A stretch of DNA of 64,000 nt, taken from NCBI GenBank assembly GCA_963921825.1, contig OY997590.1:61680012-61744011 (forward strand), read 5' to 3'. A program made the position numbers and the translations under genes. The stretch is from Erodium maritimum (lineage: Eukaryota > Streptophyta > Magnoliopsida > Geraniales > Geraniaceae). Positions 11,961 through 22,759 of the stretch are shown in pieces. Below the pieces are notes generated by a model. That model searched no databases, was not told where the DNA came from, and worked only from the letters and a program-made list of their open reading frames with translations. Each line of letters begins with the position of its first letter. Positions within the stretch are counted from its first letter, which is position 1.

Positions 11961-13759
11961 AAGTCGACACATTGCACAATCAAACTTAGAAGTTCATGAA
12001 TTCACCAATACACACCACAAGGGATTCATACCCACAATCACACTTACCATCATACTTACCAACCACATTCCCTTGGTCCATCGATCACCTAATCGTACCC
12101 TTTGGCACAATCAGTCATACTCGATCATCCATTCAATCATTCAAGCATTCATTCTATCAATCAAGCATGCAATCAATCATTCAATCATTTAAGCATCCAT
12201 TCTATCAATCAAGTATGCAATTTATCTAGTTTCGTTAGACCCTTAATTTATCTTAAACTAAGCAAGCAATGCATGTGAGGCAAACACAACTAATCCGAGG
12301 GCTCATCACGGCCTCTCTACCAGTAAAGCAATTTCCCAAGTATTGAAAGCGAGTTAACTAGTTGTTCACATCCTAAGCATGCATACTAGACACGTCAGGT
12401 TATTAGTAATTGAAAGACGATTATTCTAGTTATTCGCATCCTATATGCAATTCTAGGACCTTTCCGATTTTATTAACCTAATAAGCATACTAAGTATTGA
12501 ATTGCGCGAGGAGTTTAGTATTTCCCCTACCTTGTGGTCTTCCTCTAATAATACTCCTAGCTGCTGACGACCGGGCCAACTCCATCTTCTCGGGCGAAGT
12601 CCAGTCTGGGTTTGACAGAAAAAATGTCCAATCAGATCCGGTATTTGTCCAAAGGTCCTTTGATGTCTAATTAAACCTTTAATTGCCCACCTTAAATTAA
12701 TTAAATCAGTTAATTAATATGATTTTAAAAAGGTTTTCTTTGAAACTGGGTTGACCCGGATCCGAGCCCAGACCCGAGTCCAGACCCAAACCCGGTTCGA
12801 ACCCGGATTCAACTCTGGGCCTGGCCCGAAGCCTGGTCTGGCCCAAACCACATTGCGGGCCCAAGGCCCGCCTTGATCTCGTCTAGCCCAACAATTCCCC
12901 AGGCCCAAGACTGAAGTCAGGCCCAACCTTCGTTGCTTGGGTCCGATGTCTTCGAAGCAGCTCCGGCGACGTCTCCGACGACATCTCCGGCGAGCACTCC
13001 GGCCTCGCCAGGGCGGCGTGGTGGAAGGGAAAGTCGGAGAAGGGCTGGTCGAGGCTGAGAGAGGCGCCAGAGAGAAACGACGGTGGCTAACGCGCGATTT
13101 AATGCCACCTCGTCTCAGATCTGGCGACGGTGGAGTTTTCTCCGGCGTTTCTCCGGTCAGAATGCTCGAATCGAGCCTGGAAAGAGGGGAAAACATGTGT
13201 TAGGAGGTCGGGGAAGGAGAAGGACGGCGTGAGAAGCACCCACCGTGCTATTCCTCTTCGCCGACGATGGGTTGAACTCGGGAACGCGAGCCTGAGTTAT
13301 ATTCCGGCGAGTTCATCTCAGATCTGTGCATGGTGACTCGGTTTGAGGACGGGCGAAGCAGAAGAAGGGAGAGAGAGTGGGGACGAGGGTGGAGATGGAG
13401 ATGGTGAGGGATGAACGGAGCTGATTTCCGGTGAGGCGCGCGAGAGGGAGATCGGTGAGAGAGAAGAGAGAGATGGGGGATTAGGGGCGCGTGTTCTCCT
13501 CGATGTGCGTGCAGCTACGCGTGAAGAAGGAAGCTGGGTGGGCTAGGGTTTCCAATTCGCGCGAGTTGGGCCTAATTTCGTGCGGTCTGGCCCAGTTCGT
13601 CCCTGACCGGCCAAGTCAGCCCAAATTCCTCTTATCCCCCCTTTTTTTTATTTCTTTTTCTTTTGAAGTCGATCCAATTTTTCCCACTCGATTTCCCCCC
13701 ACGACATTGCAGACGATAAAATTAATATTTCTCTTCTTTTAATTTAGCCGGTCTTTACA

Positions 13760-15113
13760 ATGAATGAGGAGTGACATCAGTAGATGGGATTGATGAAACA
13801 TGCAAAGGGGAAGGGGTTTGAGAGACACGTGAGGAAGAAGGAGGGGGATGGGATAGTGAAGGAGTTGTAGCAGTGACGGGATGAGAGTGAAACAGAGGAG
13901 AAATATCATCAGAGGGTGCATTGAGAAATTCATAGGATGCAGGCGACGTGGGTGAGGGACGAGAGGAGTATGAAAAAGTTGATTCATCGAAAATGACATG
14001 TCGAGAGATGATGATTCGTCCACTTGTAGGATCAAGACATCGATAGCCACGATGATTTGATGGATAGCCGAGAAAGATGCAGGCACGAGAGCAGGGAACA
14101 AGCTTGTGAGGACTTGTGGACGAGAGGTTGAGATAACATAAGCATCCAAAGACACGAAGGTGATCGCAAGAGGGAAATTTGTGAAAAAGCATTTCAAACG
14201 GGGTACGAAAGGATAGAGCCTTGGTTGGAAGAAGATTTAGAATGTGGGACCACATGTGTAGACTTTCAACCCCAAAAAATGGTGGTAAGTGAGCTTGGAA
14301 GAGAAGAGATCGAACTATGTTATTTGTAGTGCGAATCATATGTTCAACCTTACCGTTTTGTTGAGAGGTGTGAGGGTAGGAGAATCGAAAAACGATGCCA
14401 TTAGAGTGAAAGAAATTGTGAAGTGGTGTGTTGTCGAATTCACGACCGTTATCGCATTGGAAAGATTTAATAGAAAAACCAAATTGTGTGCGAACGTAGG
14501 TGTGAAAGCGAACAAATAATGAAAAAACTTCAGATTTAGCTCGCAGTGGAAAAACCCATAAAAAATGAGAATAATCATCCAAGAACAGTAAATAGTATTT
14601 GAAACCACTAGGACTAGTAAGAGGGGGTGTCCAAAGATCAGAACGAATACGTTCAAATAAAGAGGTAGTACGAGAAAGAGAAGGAGAAAATGGGAGGCGA
14701 AAATGTTTGCCTAATAGACATGCATCACAAATATTATCCAAAACATCCTTATTACATGAAATAAAGTTCCTAAAACAAATAAATTTAAAAGTGTGACGAC
14801 CCGGGTGTCCAAGTCGTCGATGCCAATTCGAGGGGGAGATCGTGGTAGAGAGGAGCAAGGAGGTCAGTGATGATGCGCTGGAGATGGAAATCGGGTACAT
14901 GTCTTCATTGCTATCACATCGGAGAAGGGAAACCCCGGTCTGTAGATCCTTCACACAAAACCCGTATGGATCAAATTCAACGGAACAATGCTTATCACAA
15001 GTACATTTACGAATGGAGACCAGATTTTTAACAATACCGGGGCTGACAAGAATATCACGTAATTGTAAATTTTTATGGAATGTAGGAAATGAATAATGAC
15101 CAGTAGAATGCAC
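13760..15113 (-). pseudogene. copia X1 GAG-pre-integrase and integrase core, interrupted by element B
   Basis: This is the integrase part of a copia polyprotein. The N-terminal zinc region reads WHRRLGHPGRHTF..CDACLLGKHFRLPF (His-His-Cys-Cys). The integrase core follows with IRSDLWTPP (first Asp), FQCDNGREF (second Asp) and SQQNGKVEHMIRTTNN (Glu), then the typical GCLCYLN and CIFLGYPSNHRGYRC blocks. About 450 codons are open. The stop (TAA) is created by the LTR of element B at 13757-13759, so the truncation is due to the insertion. A one-base frameshift near 15135 separates this frame from the upstream protease motif. Confidence 0.92.
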
Positions 15114-16575
15114 ATGTATAACATCACCGTTACCAACAATTCATACATGGTGTGACGTTAGAAAGCATACCTGACTGGGAAACAGTATGAGACGTGGCAC
15201 CCTTGTCCATGTACCAACCATCATCTGGTTGCTGGAGAGTCATGGTGGAGAAGAGTTGACTTAAATCTGTTGGGGTTGTTGCTGAAACTAGACCGGATGA
15301 AAGTGGGATAAAAGGAGCTGCAGCTTGTGATGACTGGGTCGGTGAATTAAACTGGGCCGCTGGAATGAAATGGGCCGAGGGAGCTGCTGAATCAAGGTTG
15401 GGCTAAAGCCGCTGCTGTGTGCTAGGCTGAAGCTGCTGCTGCGTTGAGTCGCGTGCCGAGAGATAGGTAATCGTTCATGCAGACAAAAGGGTGTGAGCAT
15501 GGTGCGTTTGCCTTAACGATTCAGACGAGGGTGAGGAGCCGGGTTGCTGTTGAAGGGCGGCAAGCTGCTGAATTTGTTGATGCTCGGACTGTTGAGAGGA
15601 ATCCGAGAGCATATATGCTGATGATGGAGACGCGAATCGCTGCTGCTGGTGACGGGAACATGCGATAGGGGCTGGTCTGAGAACGCCTAGTGAAGGAGAA
15701 GAGCTGAAGGTACCTGACCGGCGAGGATAGTTGCCGGATCCGCGACCACCGTAAGTACGTCCTCTTCCCCGAGACTTGTTTCTGCCATGGGTGTAGTACT
15801 GGTTGTTGTGATGTTGTGTTGTGGGTGGGTATAAATTATTGTTGGGATTGGGGTTGTGAGCATGATAAAGGACAGAAAAAGAATCCGAGATTTGTGATTG
15901 ACGATTCTCTGCAAGTAGAAGCATTGAACGGACCTTAAGAAAATCGGGAAAAGGATTTTGATGCTGGATTACCTCAATGGTACTGGTGAAAGAGTCTGGT
16001 AATCCATGAAGAGTTTGCAGAACTAAATCTTGATCGGAGATTGGCTGATCTACATCAACAAGTGAGTCTGAAATTTTTTTTAGCTTCTGGTAGTACTCGG
16101 AAATGGTGAGCGTGCCTTTTCGGAATGATCAAAGTTGTTGTTGTAGTTGTAAAGCCCGAGCCATCTTGTTGTCGCGAAAGAGGGCTTCGATTGAATTCCA
16201 CATGTCTAATGCAGTCGCCTCAGGCTTGAAGACGTCTGAGAGCAAATCTGAATGTACTGTTGCGTATAGTCATGTAACAAAAAGGGCGTCAAGACGCAAC
16301 CACAAAGAATCTAGTGAAGCCGGAGGTGATTCAGTGATGCGTGACAAAGTCTGATGGCTGGCACAAAGCTTTCAGAACATCTCCCGTCATTGTTTATAAT
16401 GAGGGTCATTTGTGGTAAGTTTTATGGGAACGAAATTTCCAGCATTTGTAACGCTATATGCAGGGTGAAATAAGGTTGTAGAAGGAGCAGTGGATTGAGA
16501 GGGAGCATTGGTTTGAGGTGGGGCAGTGGATTGAGAAGTAGGAGGTATAGTGGATGAGATTTCTCTTGTAGACAT
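15114..16575 (-). pseudogene. copia X1 gag and protease remnant
   Basis: ATG at 16575 opens a Ser/Thr/Pro-rich start followed by a UBN2/retrotran-gag type region (WNSIEALFRDNKMARALQL, FLKVRSMLLLAENR). A Gly/Arg-rich stretch follows (about 15790-15700). The protease signature near 15215 reads WYMDKGATSH where WxxDSGATSH is expected, so the residue after the catalytic Asp is changed. Several stops and at least one frameshift (near 15135) break it. Confidence 0.75.
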
Positions 16576-16675
16576 GGCAGCAAAAATGGATGAAATTGTG
16601 GTAGTGAACAAGTCTCAAGGAAAGGATGCACTAACAGTGGCCTACAAGTAAAGAAAAAATTAGGGTAGATCGTAG

Positions 16676-16687
16676 CTCTGATACCAT
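16676..16687 (-). other. Primer-binding site of copia X1
   Basis: On the - strand TGGTATCAGAGC directly abuts the LTR end ..ACTTTCA, a perfect iMet primer site. Confidence 0.9.
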
Positions 16688-16843
16688 GAAAGTAAATGGA
16701 ATTTTTGCACGTGTATTATTCATGAATGAGATGTATATATACACAGAGTAATACAATCCTACTACAACTCTAATAATGTAATACATTCCTAATACGATTA
16801 TGATACTAATGTGGTGTGTATGAATATGATGTTTATCTGTACA
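16688..16843 (-). repeat. 5' LTR of copia X1 (outer edge approximate)
   Basis: The - strand LTR ends CTTTCA at the primer site and probably begins TGTACAGATAAAC at 16843 (about 156 bp). The second LTR is not in the window, so the outer edge rests only on a TG dinucleotide. Confidence 0.55.
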
Positions 16844-18665
16844 ATAGAGTAATTATTTGAAATGAGTCTTCTGACAAGGATGCCCACTCAAGTTTGGGGC
16901 CTGTAATATTAGGCCTGATTGCCTCGTAGCATTCTTTGACTGTGAAAATGTCTTGGAGTTATGATTCCAAAAGATTTGATCTGGGTTCGCTGATAGATGG
17001 AAGCCTAAGAAATAAATATGGAGAAGGTAATTTCTTAGGGTCCGAAAAATGACCGGGCCAATCTAAATAGTTCAAAAAGGACAATAGCAAACTCATAATG
17101 TATTATACAAGCTTGGTAATTTCTTATCCTATTCAAAATACTATTGTTGCATTTCCTTGTATAGAATTTTAAAATGTTACATCTGAAGTGAATTCTTTAG
17201 GTAATTTTATGCCATTATTCATGACAAATGATAGTAATTGTCCCAAAGTTGCCTTAATGATTTTCAGGTAGATTTGTAGGGTGGACATTAATTTAGTGAC
17301 AAGTGGACCGACTTTAGCCAAGCTAAGTAATGTTTGGGCTATGGTCTTGGAATTCTATTAGGCCCAGTCTCATACCTTTTTCGGCCCAAACGTGTAGGTG
17401 TTCATTGATTCCTTTACGGTACAATCTTCTTCTTCTCCTCCACAGGAAAATGAAAATGCCATCACTGCATTTGATTGAGTCAGTGAGAGCAGTAAGACTA
17501 ACCAGGTATGTATGCTTCTTTCTCTCTCTCTGGCACTCGCATTTTCTTATGAATTTGGCTGCAATTCAAATTTTATCTCATATATTTTTGGTGGAAAATG
17601 CTGCTAGAATGATTTGCTATGGAAACGAATAGCTGCTTCGTATCAGGTATTGGCTTGTTCTACATTTTGGAGTAGGCCCAAAATTGGAGATTGTGTGTTC
17701 CGAAAACCTTTGCCCTTTTTCGCCCTCACTGATTTATTTTGCTACTTTAATTTATACAAAATGTCCATTTGAGCTCAGATCGTTATTTGTGTGAGAAAAG
17801 AAAAAGTTTGCTCCATTCTCAACTTATTATTAATTTCTTACTCTGGTGATCAACATATTGCATTGGCTTCTGGTTCTACTTAAGATTCTGGCTATTTTGT
17901 CCATCTGAGGAATACCAGTATAGGAAGAATGCAAAGTAGAGGTATATTTTAGCTGCAAAGTAAATCTAGTTATTAATTTATTCATCAAGTTGCATGTTGG
18001 AAGGCAAGAGTATGGTTATTTTTTACTGTGTCAAGTTACATCTCTGACCATTATTTTAAAACCTGATAGCATTGCTAGCTAACCAACTCTTATGTCGTGC
18101 ATTGCCATATTTGGGTTCAAGGGGACGCACTAGATTTTCCATTTTCTGATGGTTACTTTGAGCCTACAACAATGGGTTATGGGTTCTGAAACTTGGTTAA
18201 TAAACCCATTTTCTCAAGTATGACTTCGAGGTGCTCGCTTTAAAGCAAGATATCATGTATAAGAGATTGTACTCTCCATACACTTAAGCTATTGCTATCC
18301 GTTTGGACACTGGAAGTATGAGTCTAAGCTTTTTGCTCATATTACTCTTTGATTGAACCCAATCTGAAGAACGTATATTGATATGCAAATATAGTCTGTT
18401 AGATAAACTTTTAGATTTACAATGGAAACCAAAGTTTTATATAAAAACCAATGACAACAAAATTTCTCAGTATTATGTATTTTCTAGCTTCATGAAAAGC
18501 TTGGCAGAGTTTGCTTTACGATCCTCCTCACCGTATCTACAAATCTTTACCTATCTCCATCTTTTCTTTCCTCATCTGCATATTCATGCCAATTCTCACA
18601 AGTACCCTCAAGTGCAGCCATGTCATGATCTTGTACATTACTTTTGCTTTTAGATCCTCATGAGC
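16844..18665. other. Intergenic stretch between copia X1 and the CRK gene
   Basis: No transposon domain is visible. Around 17430-17520 there is a pyrimidine tract ending CCACAG, then about 59 bp (open in one frame, starting ATGAAAATGCC) and a GTATGT donor. That looks like a short exon, but no further exon was identified. The last 300 bases probably hold the 3' UTR of the CRK gene. Confidence 0.5.
17455..17513 (+). other. Possible orphan exon
   Basis: It is flanked by a polypyrimidine/CAG acceptor and a GTATGT donor and encodes about 18 residues starting MKMPSLHLIE. No homology recognised and no downstream exon assigned. Confidence 0.2.
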
Positions 18666-21155
18666 TCATCTAGGGTAGAAAGAACTGTAGGAAACATTGG
18701 CAAGTGACCCAGAATTAGGAGGATTTAAGGGATCATAATCTTTCCCGTCTGCATCATTAAGTTCCATGGTTCTCTCATCCATGAAAGGAGGATTTGTGGG
18801 TGCAGGGAGCTGCTCGTCTTTCTTTCTTAGCCATTGCAGTGCTTTTGACATAGATGGTCTCAGTGATGGAATTTCTTGAGTGCAAAGAAGTCCTATATGC
18901 ATCACTCTCAGAACCTCATTCTTGATGCTGCTGTCATGATAGTAATCTTGTAACATAATGTTCGAGTCGAATAGTTCATCAGCAGTTCCTAACTGGAAAT
19001 GCCTCCAAGCCTGTTTCACACCAAAATAACTATAACTACAGTGCTCAAAATGGAAATTAGAAACAACGCAAGAAATTATGAGGGACTTACAATGGTAACT
19101 AGGCTGTCTGAGACTTCTGTGTTTTTGCTCCGGTTATTCTGTCTTCCTGTGACAATCTCTAACAGAAGAACACCGAAGCTGTAAACATCTGCTTTCTCTG
19201 TTAACTGGCCATGAGCTAGGTATTCTGGTGCCATGTAACCTCTGTGGATTCATAAAAACTGTAAGAATTTGCTAAATTCTTATTGTTTTGGAATTTTTGA
19301 AACTAATGCAGAAAGAGAGAATTGCTTACAGGGTTCCAGCTATGGCTGTACTGATATGACTCTTGTCATCTTCAAAGGACCTAGCCAATCCAAAATCAGC
19401 TATTTTTGCACCAAGCTTCATATCCAAAAGGATGTTACTCGCTTTTATGTCTCTGTGAATGATTCTGATATTTGAATTCTCATGCAGGTACACTAAACCT
19501 TCTGCCGTCCCGATCATGATCTCGTATCTCTTCTCCCAGTTCAGCACTTTGCCTCTATGTGAATCTGTCATGTGCATTAAATGAATTCAAAAACACTTTC
19601 TGAAGGTAGAATCTGCTCTAATTCAACTAAGTTTTAACTACTTGCTATTAGTTTCAGTTATTACGTACTGAAGATGAAACGATCAAGGCTCTTGTTTGGC
19701 AGGAACTCGTACACTAAGAGGCTTTCGGGTCCAGAACAGCTGCATCCCAGCAGCCTAACCAGATTTTTGTGTTCCACACTGCTGATCATGTTCACTTCAT
19801 TGAAGAAATCTGCTGCTCTGTGCCTGTTGTTGAAGTACAGTCTCTTGACAGCAATCTCCCTCCCATCAGCCAGAACTCCCTGCAGTTCAACAACATTGTG
19901 AGGAAATGAGCATCAAACTGTTCCAAATCAAAATGGTTTCTACTTCCCACAATCTATCTTACCTTATAAACCGTTCCAAATCCTCCTTGTCCCAGCTTGT
20001 TAGCGTCGGCAAATGATCCTGTCGCCTTCTCCAGTGTCGAGTACTTGAAGTTCAAGCTACTGTCATTCAGGGTCTTTGCCAACTTTTGCGTGTCATTTGC
20101 ACCTAATAACGTAAGCATAAGGTTTAGGCCTTGCAATCACAAACTGTAAGAACTTTCAGAAACTGTTTTTTTTATTTTATGTTAAAGACCTCTTCTTTTT
20201 CTTTCTATGTTTCTGTGCTTCCAGATATAGAATCCAAGCAGCATTCCAACAGCCAAAACAATCAGAGAGCTAACAACTGATACAACAATCACAATGATGG
20301 TACCTGCAAAACTTAGATGGTAAGTTAACATCCATGACCAGGCCAGATTCATGAATTCTGGAACTTAGTAAAGATTGTTGTACCTTTCCGACTCCTTTTT
20401 CTAGGTTCCTTGTTGAGGAAATCAATGTCGGAGTACCTCATGAAGCAGCCAGTGTTGAGTGCACGCCCTTCAGACCAAGGCAAGCATCCTAGTACTGACT
20501 TAGAAGCAGTCTCCAAGCAAGCCTTGCATGAGCTCTCATTCAATGTGTTCCAGCAATTGGCTAGCACATAAGCAGATTGATTCACTGCCCCTGGCACTGC
20601 CACAACGGTCCGAGCATAGAAATTGTTGGTTGGAGCAGTAGCAACTGCTCGCAGCACGGCCTGCCTGGCTGGTTCGAGGAACAAGGAGCTCTTCCTGGTA
20701 GCGTTCCCACAAACAGCATGGTCTTCAGGCCCCGAGTACTCTTCAAAGAAGCTGTAATTTGCAGACCTCATGAAGCAACCATCAAGGAAAATGCGGCCAC
20801 TGTTGAAGGGGAAGCACTGGGGAAGAACCGTGCGAGCCTCAGCGTAGCATAACACGCAGTCCTGCAGAGGGAGATCGCCGTAACACTGGGCAAGGCCGTA
20901 GTTGGCATCAGGGCCTGCCCCTGTGAGTGCCAATCCAAAACCAGAAGCCTGCATCTGGGTGCTTATGTTTTCCATGGTAGCCACGAAATTGGGGACAAAC
21001 AAGGTTGTGTTGTGCTCCCTCTGAGTCCCACATGTGATGTTGACTGTCTTGGCTCTTGCGTCTCCCTCAGCTGGATGTTGCAGAATTGCAGCTACAACAT
21101 ACAAGAGAAGCAATTGAAAAGGAGGAGGTGAGTCTCTGGTGGCTCTCTTCACCAT
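18666..21155 (-). CDS. CRK42: Cysteine-rich receptor-like protein kinase (DUF26 RLK), CRK42-like, intact
   Basis: This is a plasma-membrane Ser/Thr receptor kinase. I place seven exons with GT-AG introns: 21155-20384, 20303-20190, 20102-19963, 19879-19669, 19564-19330, 19241-19091 and 19010-18666. The sum is 1968 bp, 655 residues, with no stop or shift. The start is the ATG at 21155, which gives a hydrophobic signal peptide. Exon 1 holds two Stress-antifung/DUF26 domains, each with C-X8-C-X2-C ([26 protein letters not shown]). Exon 2 holds the transmembrane helix and a basic stop-transfer. The kinase has a Gly loop (GQGGFG), the VAIK-type Lys (IAVKRL), HRDIKASN and DFGLAR, and APEY; all key residues are present. 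Closest family member by memory is Arabidopsis CRK42 (kinase core and the PPFMDER tail). DUF26 kinases act in stress and redox-linked signalling; ligand unknown. Confidence 0.88.
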
Positions 21156-22756
21156 CTCTAAATTGTTTGAAATCAAGCTCTACCCTTTTTTGCTCTGGAT
21201 CTCAAGCTGCTATGATCTGGCAATTGGAGAGAGACCCAGATTCAGAAATCATATTAAGAAAGTGATCGAATTGGGGACCTTTATGACAGGTAGGAAGTAT
21301 GTATCAGAAATGAAAAGGGAAAGGGCAAAAGCATGTGGGTATGCAAATACAAAATCGTCTCCTTTTTAGACAATTGGGCAATTCTAATTTACAGGAAAAC
21401 GAAAGAGGGAGAAAAAAGAAGAGTTGTGTTTGATTCTTGAGAAGCGATTTGAGGATTTATCTTCTGGTTTGGTGATGTGGGTTTCAAAGTCAGAAGGTAG
21501 GTGGGAATTGGAAGCTTGGTGAGTCCAAGAAATTTCAATGGTTTCACACACACCACAACAGCCAAAAGCCAAGACCAACAATGAAGAAACAGGTCATGCA
21601 CAGCTTTAGACCCACCACCATAACTAAATGTACAACACACACAACTCACTATTAACGATGCTGATTATAACTCACACAGCCAAGTCTACCTCCTTTTTGG
21701 ATTTATTGTCTCTAAGCCCCGCAATCACAATAAGGAGCTGACCCACCTCTGTTGATTGTTGTGTATTCAATTATTCATAAATTCTCAGAATAGACCGTGG
21801 AAATGATGCAGAGAAGACAAAGCTAATCCCAATGAAAGGAGGTTTTGTTGGGCCAAACCCAATTCCCAATTGAGTTTCTAGAAAAAGCAAGAGACACTGT
21901 TTGGATTGAATTTTCTAAAATCGTGAATCGCACACCAAAATTGACCTTCCACCCTCACCAACCCATTCGGCCACCGCCGCCGCCCGATCAACAATCACCG
22001 CCACCACACAGACTGGCCGATCTGTGATGTCAGCAATTTCCGATTCACTTATTTAATTGAATTAAAACTGAGACTTTGCGTGTATATGTATCGTGCCAAC
22101 TCGAATCAATACCTTATTTTAGCATCCATGATTGTCGTTGACCTCAGTCTTTTAAGTCTTCGATGGTGCTGTCGAACCTGAAACGGTGCGAAGAAACATG
22201 CGAAGAGTAAGATCGCACACTTTGGGCAGAGTCAAAGGATTGAATATAGAATACGAAATAACATACCCAGTTTATGCATGAAACGCGGTTGTGGGTCACC
22301 AATTTCATCATGCTTTCCAAATTTAAGTGCTTCATTGATGGTAAGTTTTATGCATTAAAGTCAGACCAAAAACTAAGGCTTTTGGGTGTTCTTGCTCATA
22401 ATCATTTACTAATCACAACATGTTCCTCATAACACACTTTACTTGAACCAATAAGAACTACATTGATCAAAATTCAAAACCCTGGTTGTAATGTAATTCT
22501 TTTCTTGTATAAAGCACTTCTTAAAGTTCTAGCTCATCTTAATGCAAAAACTTCATTAACTTAATGATTGACTTTCATAAGCACATGTTTTGTTTGAACT
22601 AAGCGCCATGTCCTTTGTGGGTTTTCAAATGAACGGAAGATTCTTTCTGTCAGTGGGTAGATTCTTGACAGACTAATCAGTCTATTCTCAGTTCAAATTC
22701 CACATTAGAATGAGATAATTATTTTCTTTGGTTCCTTGGAGTTGAAGTTAAGTTGA
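21156..22756. other. Upstream region of the CRK gene
   Basis: This is about 1.6 kb between the CRK start codon and the Harbinger element, and should contain the CRK promoter and 5' UTR. I see no reliable core promoter element, no TE motif and no second gene. A short Pro-rich open stretch near 21930-22025 lacks a credible start and is not called. Confidence 0.5.
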
Positions 22757-22759
22757 TTA

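Larger units (their letters stand above)
4910..13759 (-). mobile_element. Large Ty3/gypsy retrotransposon B with about 3.1-kb LTRs, gag only (Tekay-like / TR-GAG-like)
   Basis: On the - strand the order is 5' LTR (13759 to 10668), iMet primer site, about 1.5 kb leader, degenerate gag with zinc knuckle, about 2.9 kb without recognisable pol, polypurine tract, and the first 380 bp of the 3' LTR, where element A interrupts it. The two LTR copies match over 4910-5289 and about 13396-13759. The end just before the 3' LTR (about 5290-5325) keeps the AATTTCGAGGATGAAAT signature that closes pol in Tekay/Del chromoviruses. This suggests descent from such an element with loss of pol. It is inserted in copia X1: the copia frame runs into its LTR at 13760. 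Confidence 0.8.
10668..13759 (-). repeat. 5' LTR of element B (about 3.09 kb)
   Basis: On the - strand it starts TGTAAAGACCGG (13759) and ends GGGGCGTGACA (10668). It is unusually long. It contains two minisatellites (11501-11710 and about 11725-11960) and a GC-rich CG-poor-to-CG-rich promoter-side third (about 12720-13500). It shares layout and minisatellite types with the LTR of element C (31367-34278). Confidence 0.88.
13760..16843 (-). mobile_element. Ty1/copia retrotransposon X1, 5' half only (split by element B)
   Basis: On the - strand the order is 5' LTR, iMet primer site, gag, protease remnant, GAG-pre-integrase and integrase. The reading frame stops exactly where LTR B begins, so RT, RNase H and the 3' LTR must lie left of the window, beyond elements A and B. 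The LTR edge at 16688 is fixed by the primer site; the outer edge (about 16843, ..TGTACA) is approximate. Confidence 0.85.

Noticed and set aside
11702-12229. Overlapping open frames with repeated QDQPINAPQGP / NQYPAGS peptides
   Set aside because: They are translations of the LTR B minisatellite in several frames; no start context and no homology.
12714-13336. Open frames of 60-160 codons on both strands in GC-rich DNA
   Set aside because: They lie inside the promoter-side third of LTR B; low stop density is due to GC content.
13540-13560. Telomere-like GCTAGGGTTT motif
   Set aside because: Single occurrence per LTR copy, not tandem; telo-box-like motifs are common in plant leaders.
1-16843. 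Endogenous pararetrovirus
   Set aside because: LTRs, primer sites and RT-RH-INT or INT-RT order identify gypsy and copia retrotransposons; no movement-protein or coat-protein motif was seen.
17330-17632. 100-codon open frame as a gene
   Set aside because: The frame runs through good splice-site-like sequences; only a possible 59-bp exon within it is noted, at low confidence.
21845-22027. Open frame with a Pro-rich C-terminus upstream of the CRK gene
   Set aside because: No ATG start, no splice context and no homology; Pro run comes from a CCG/CCA-rich stretch.
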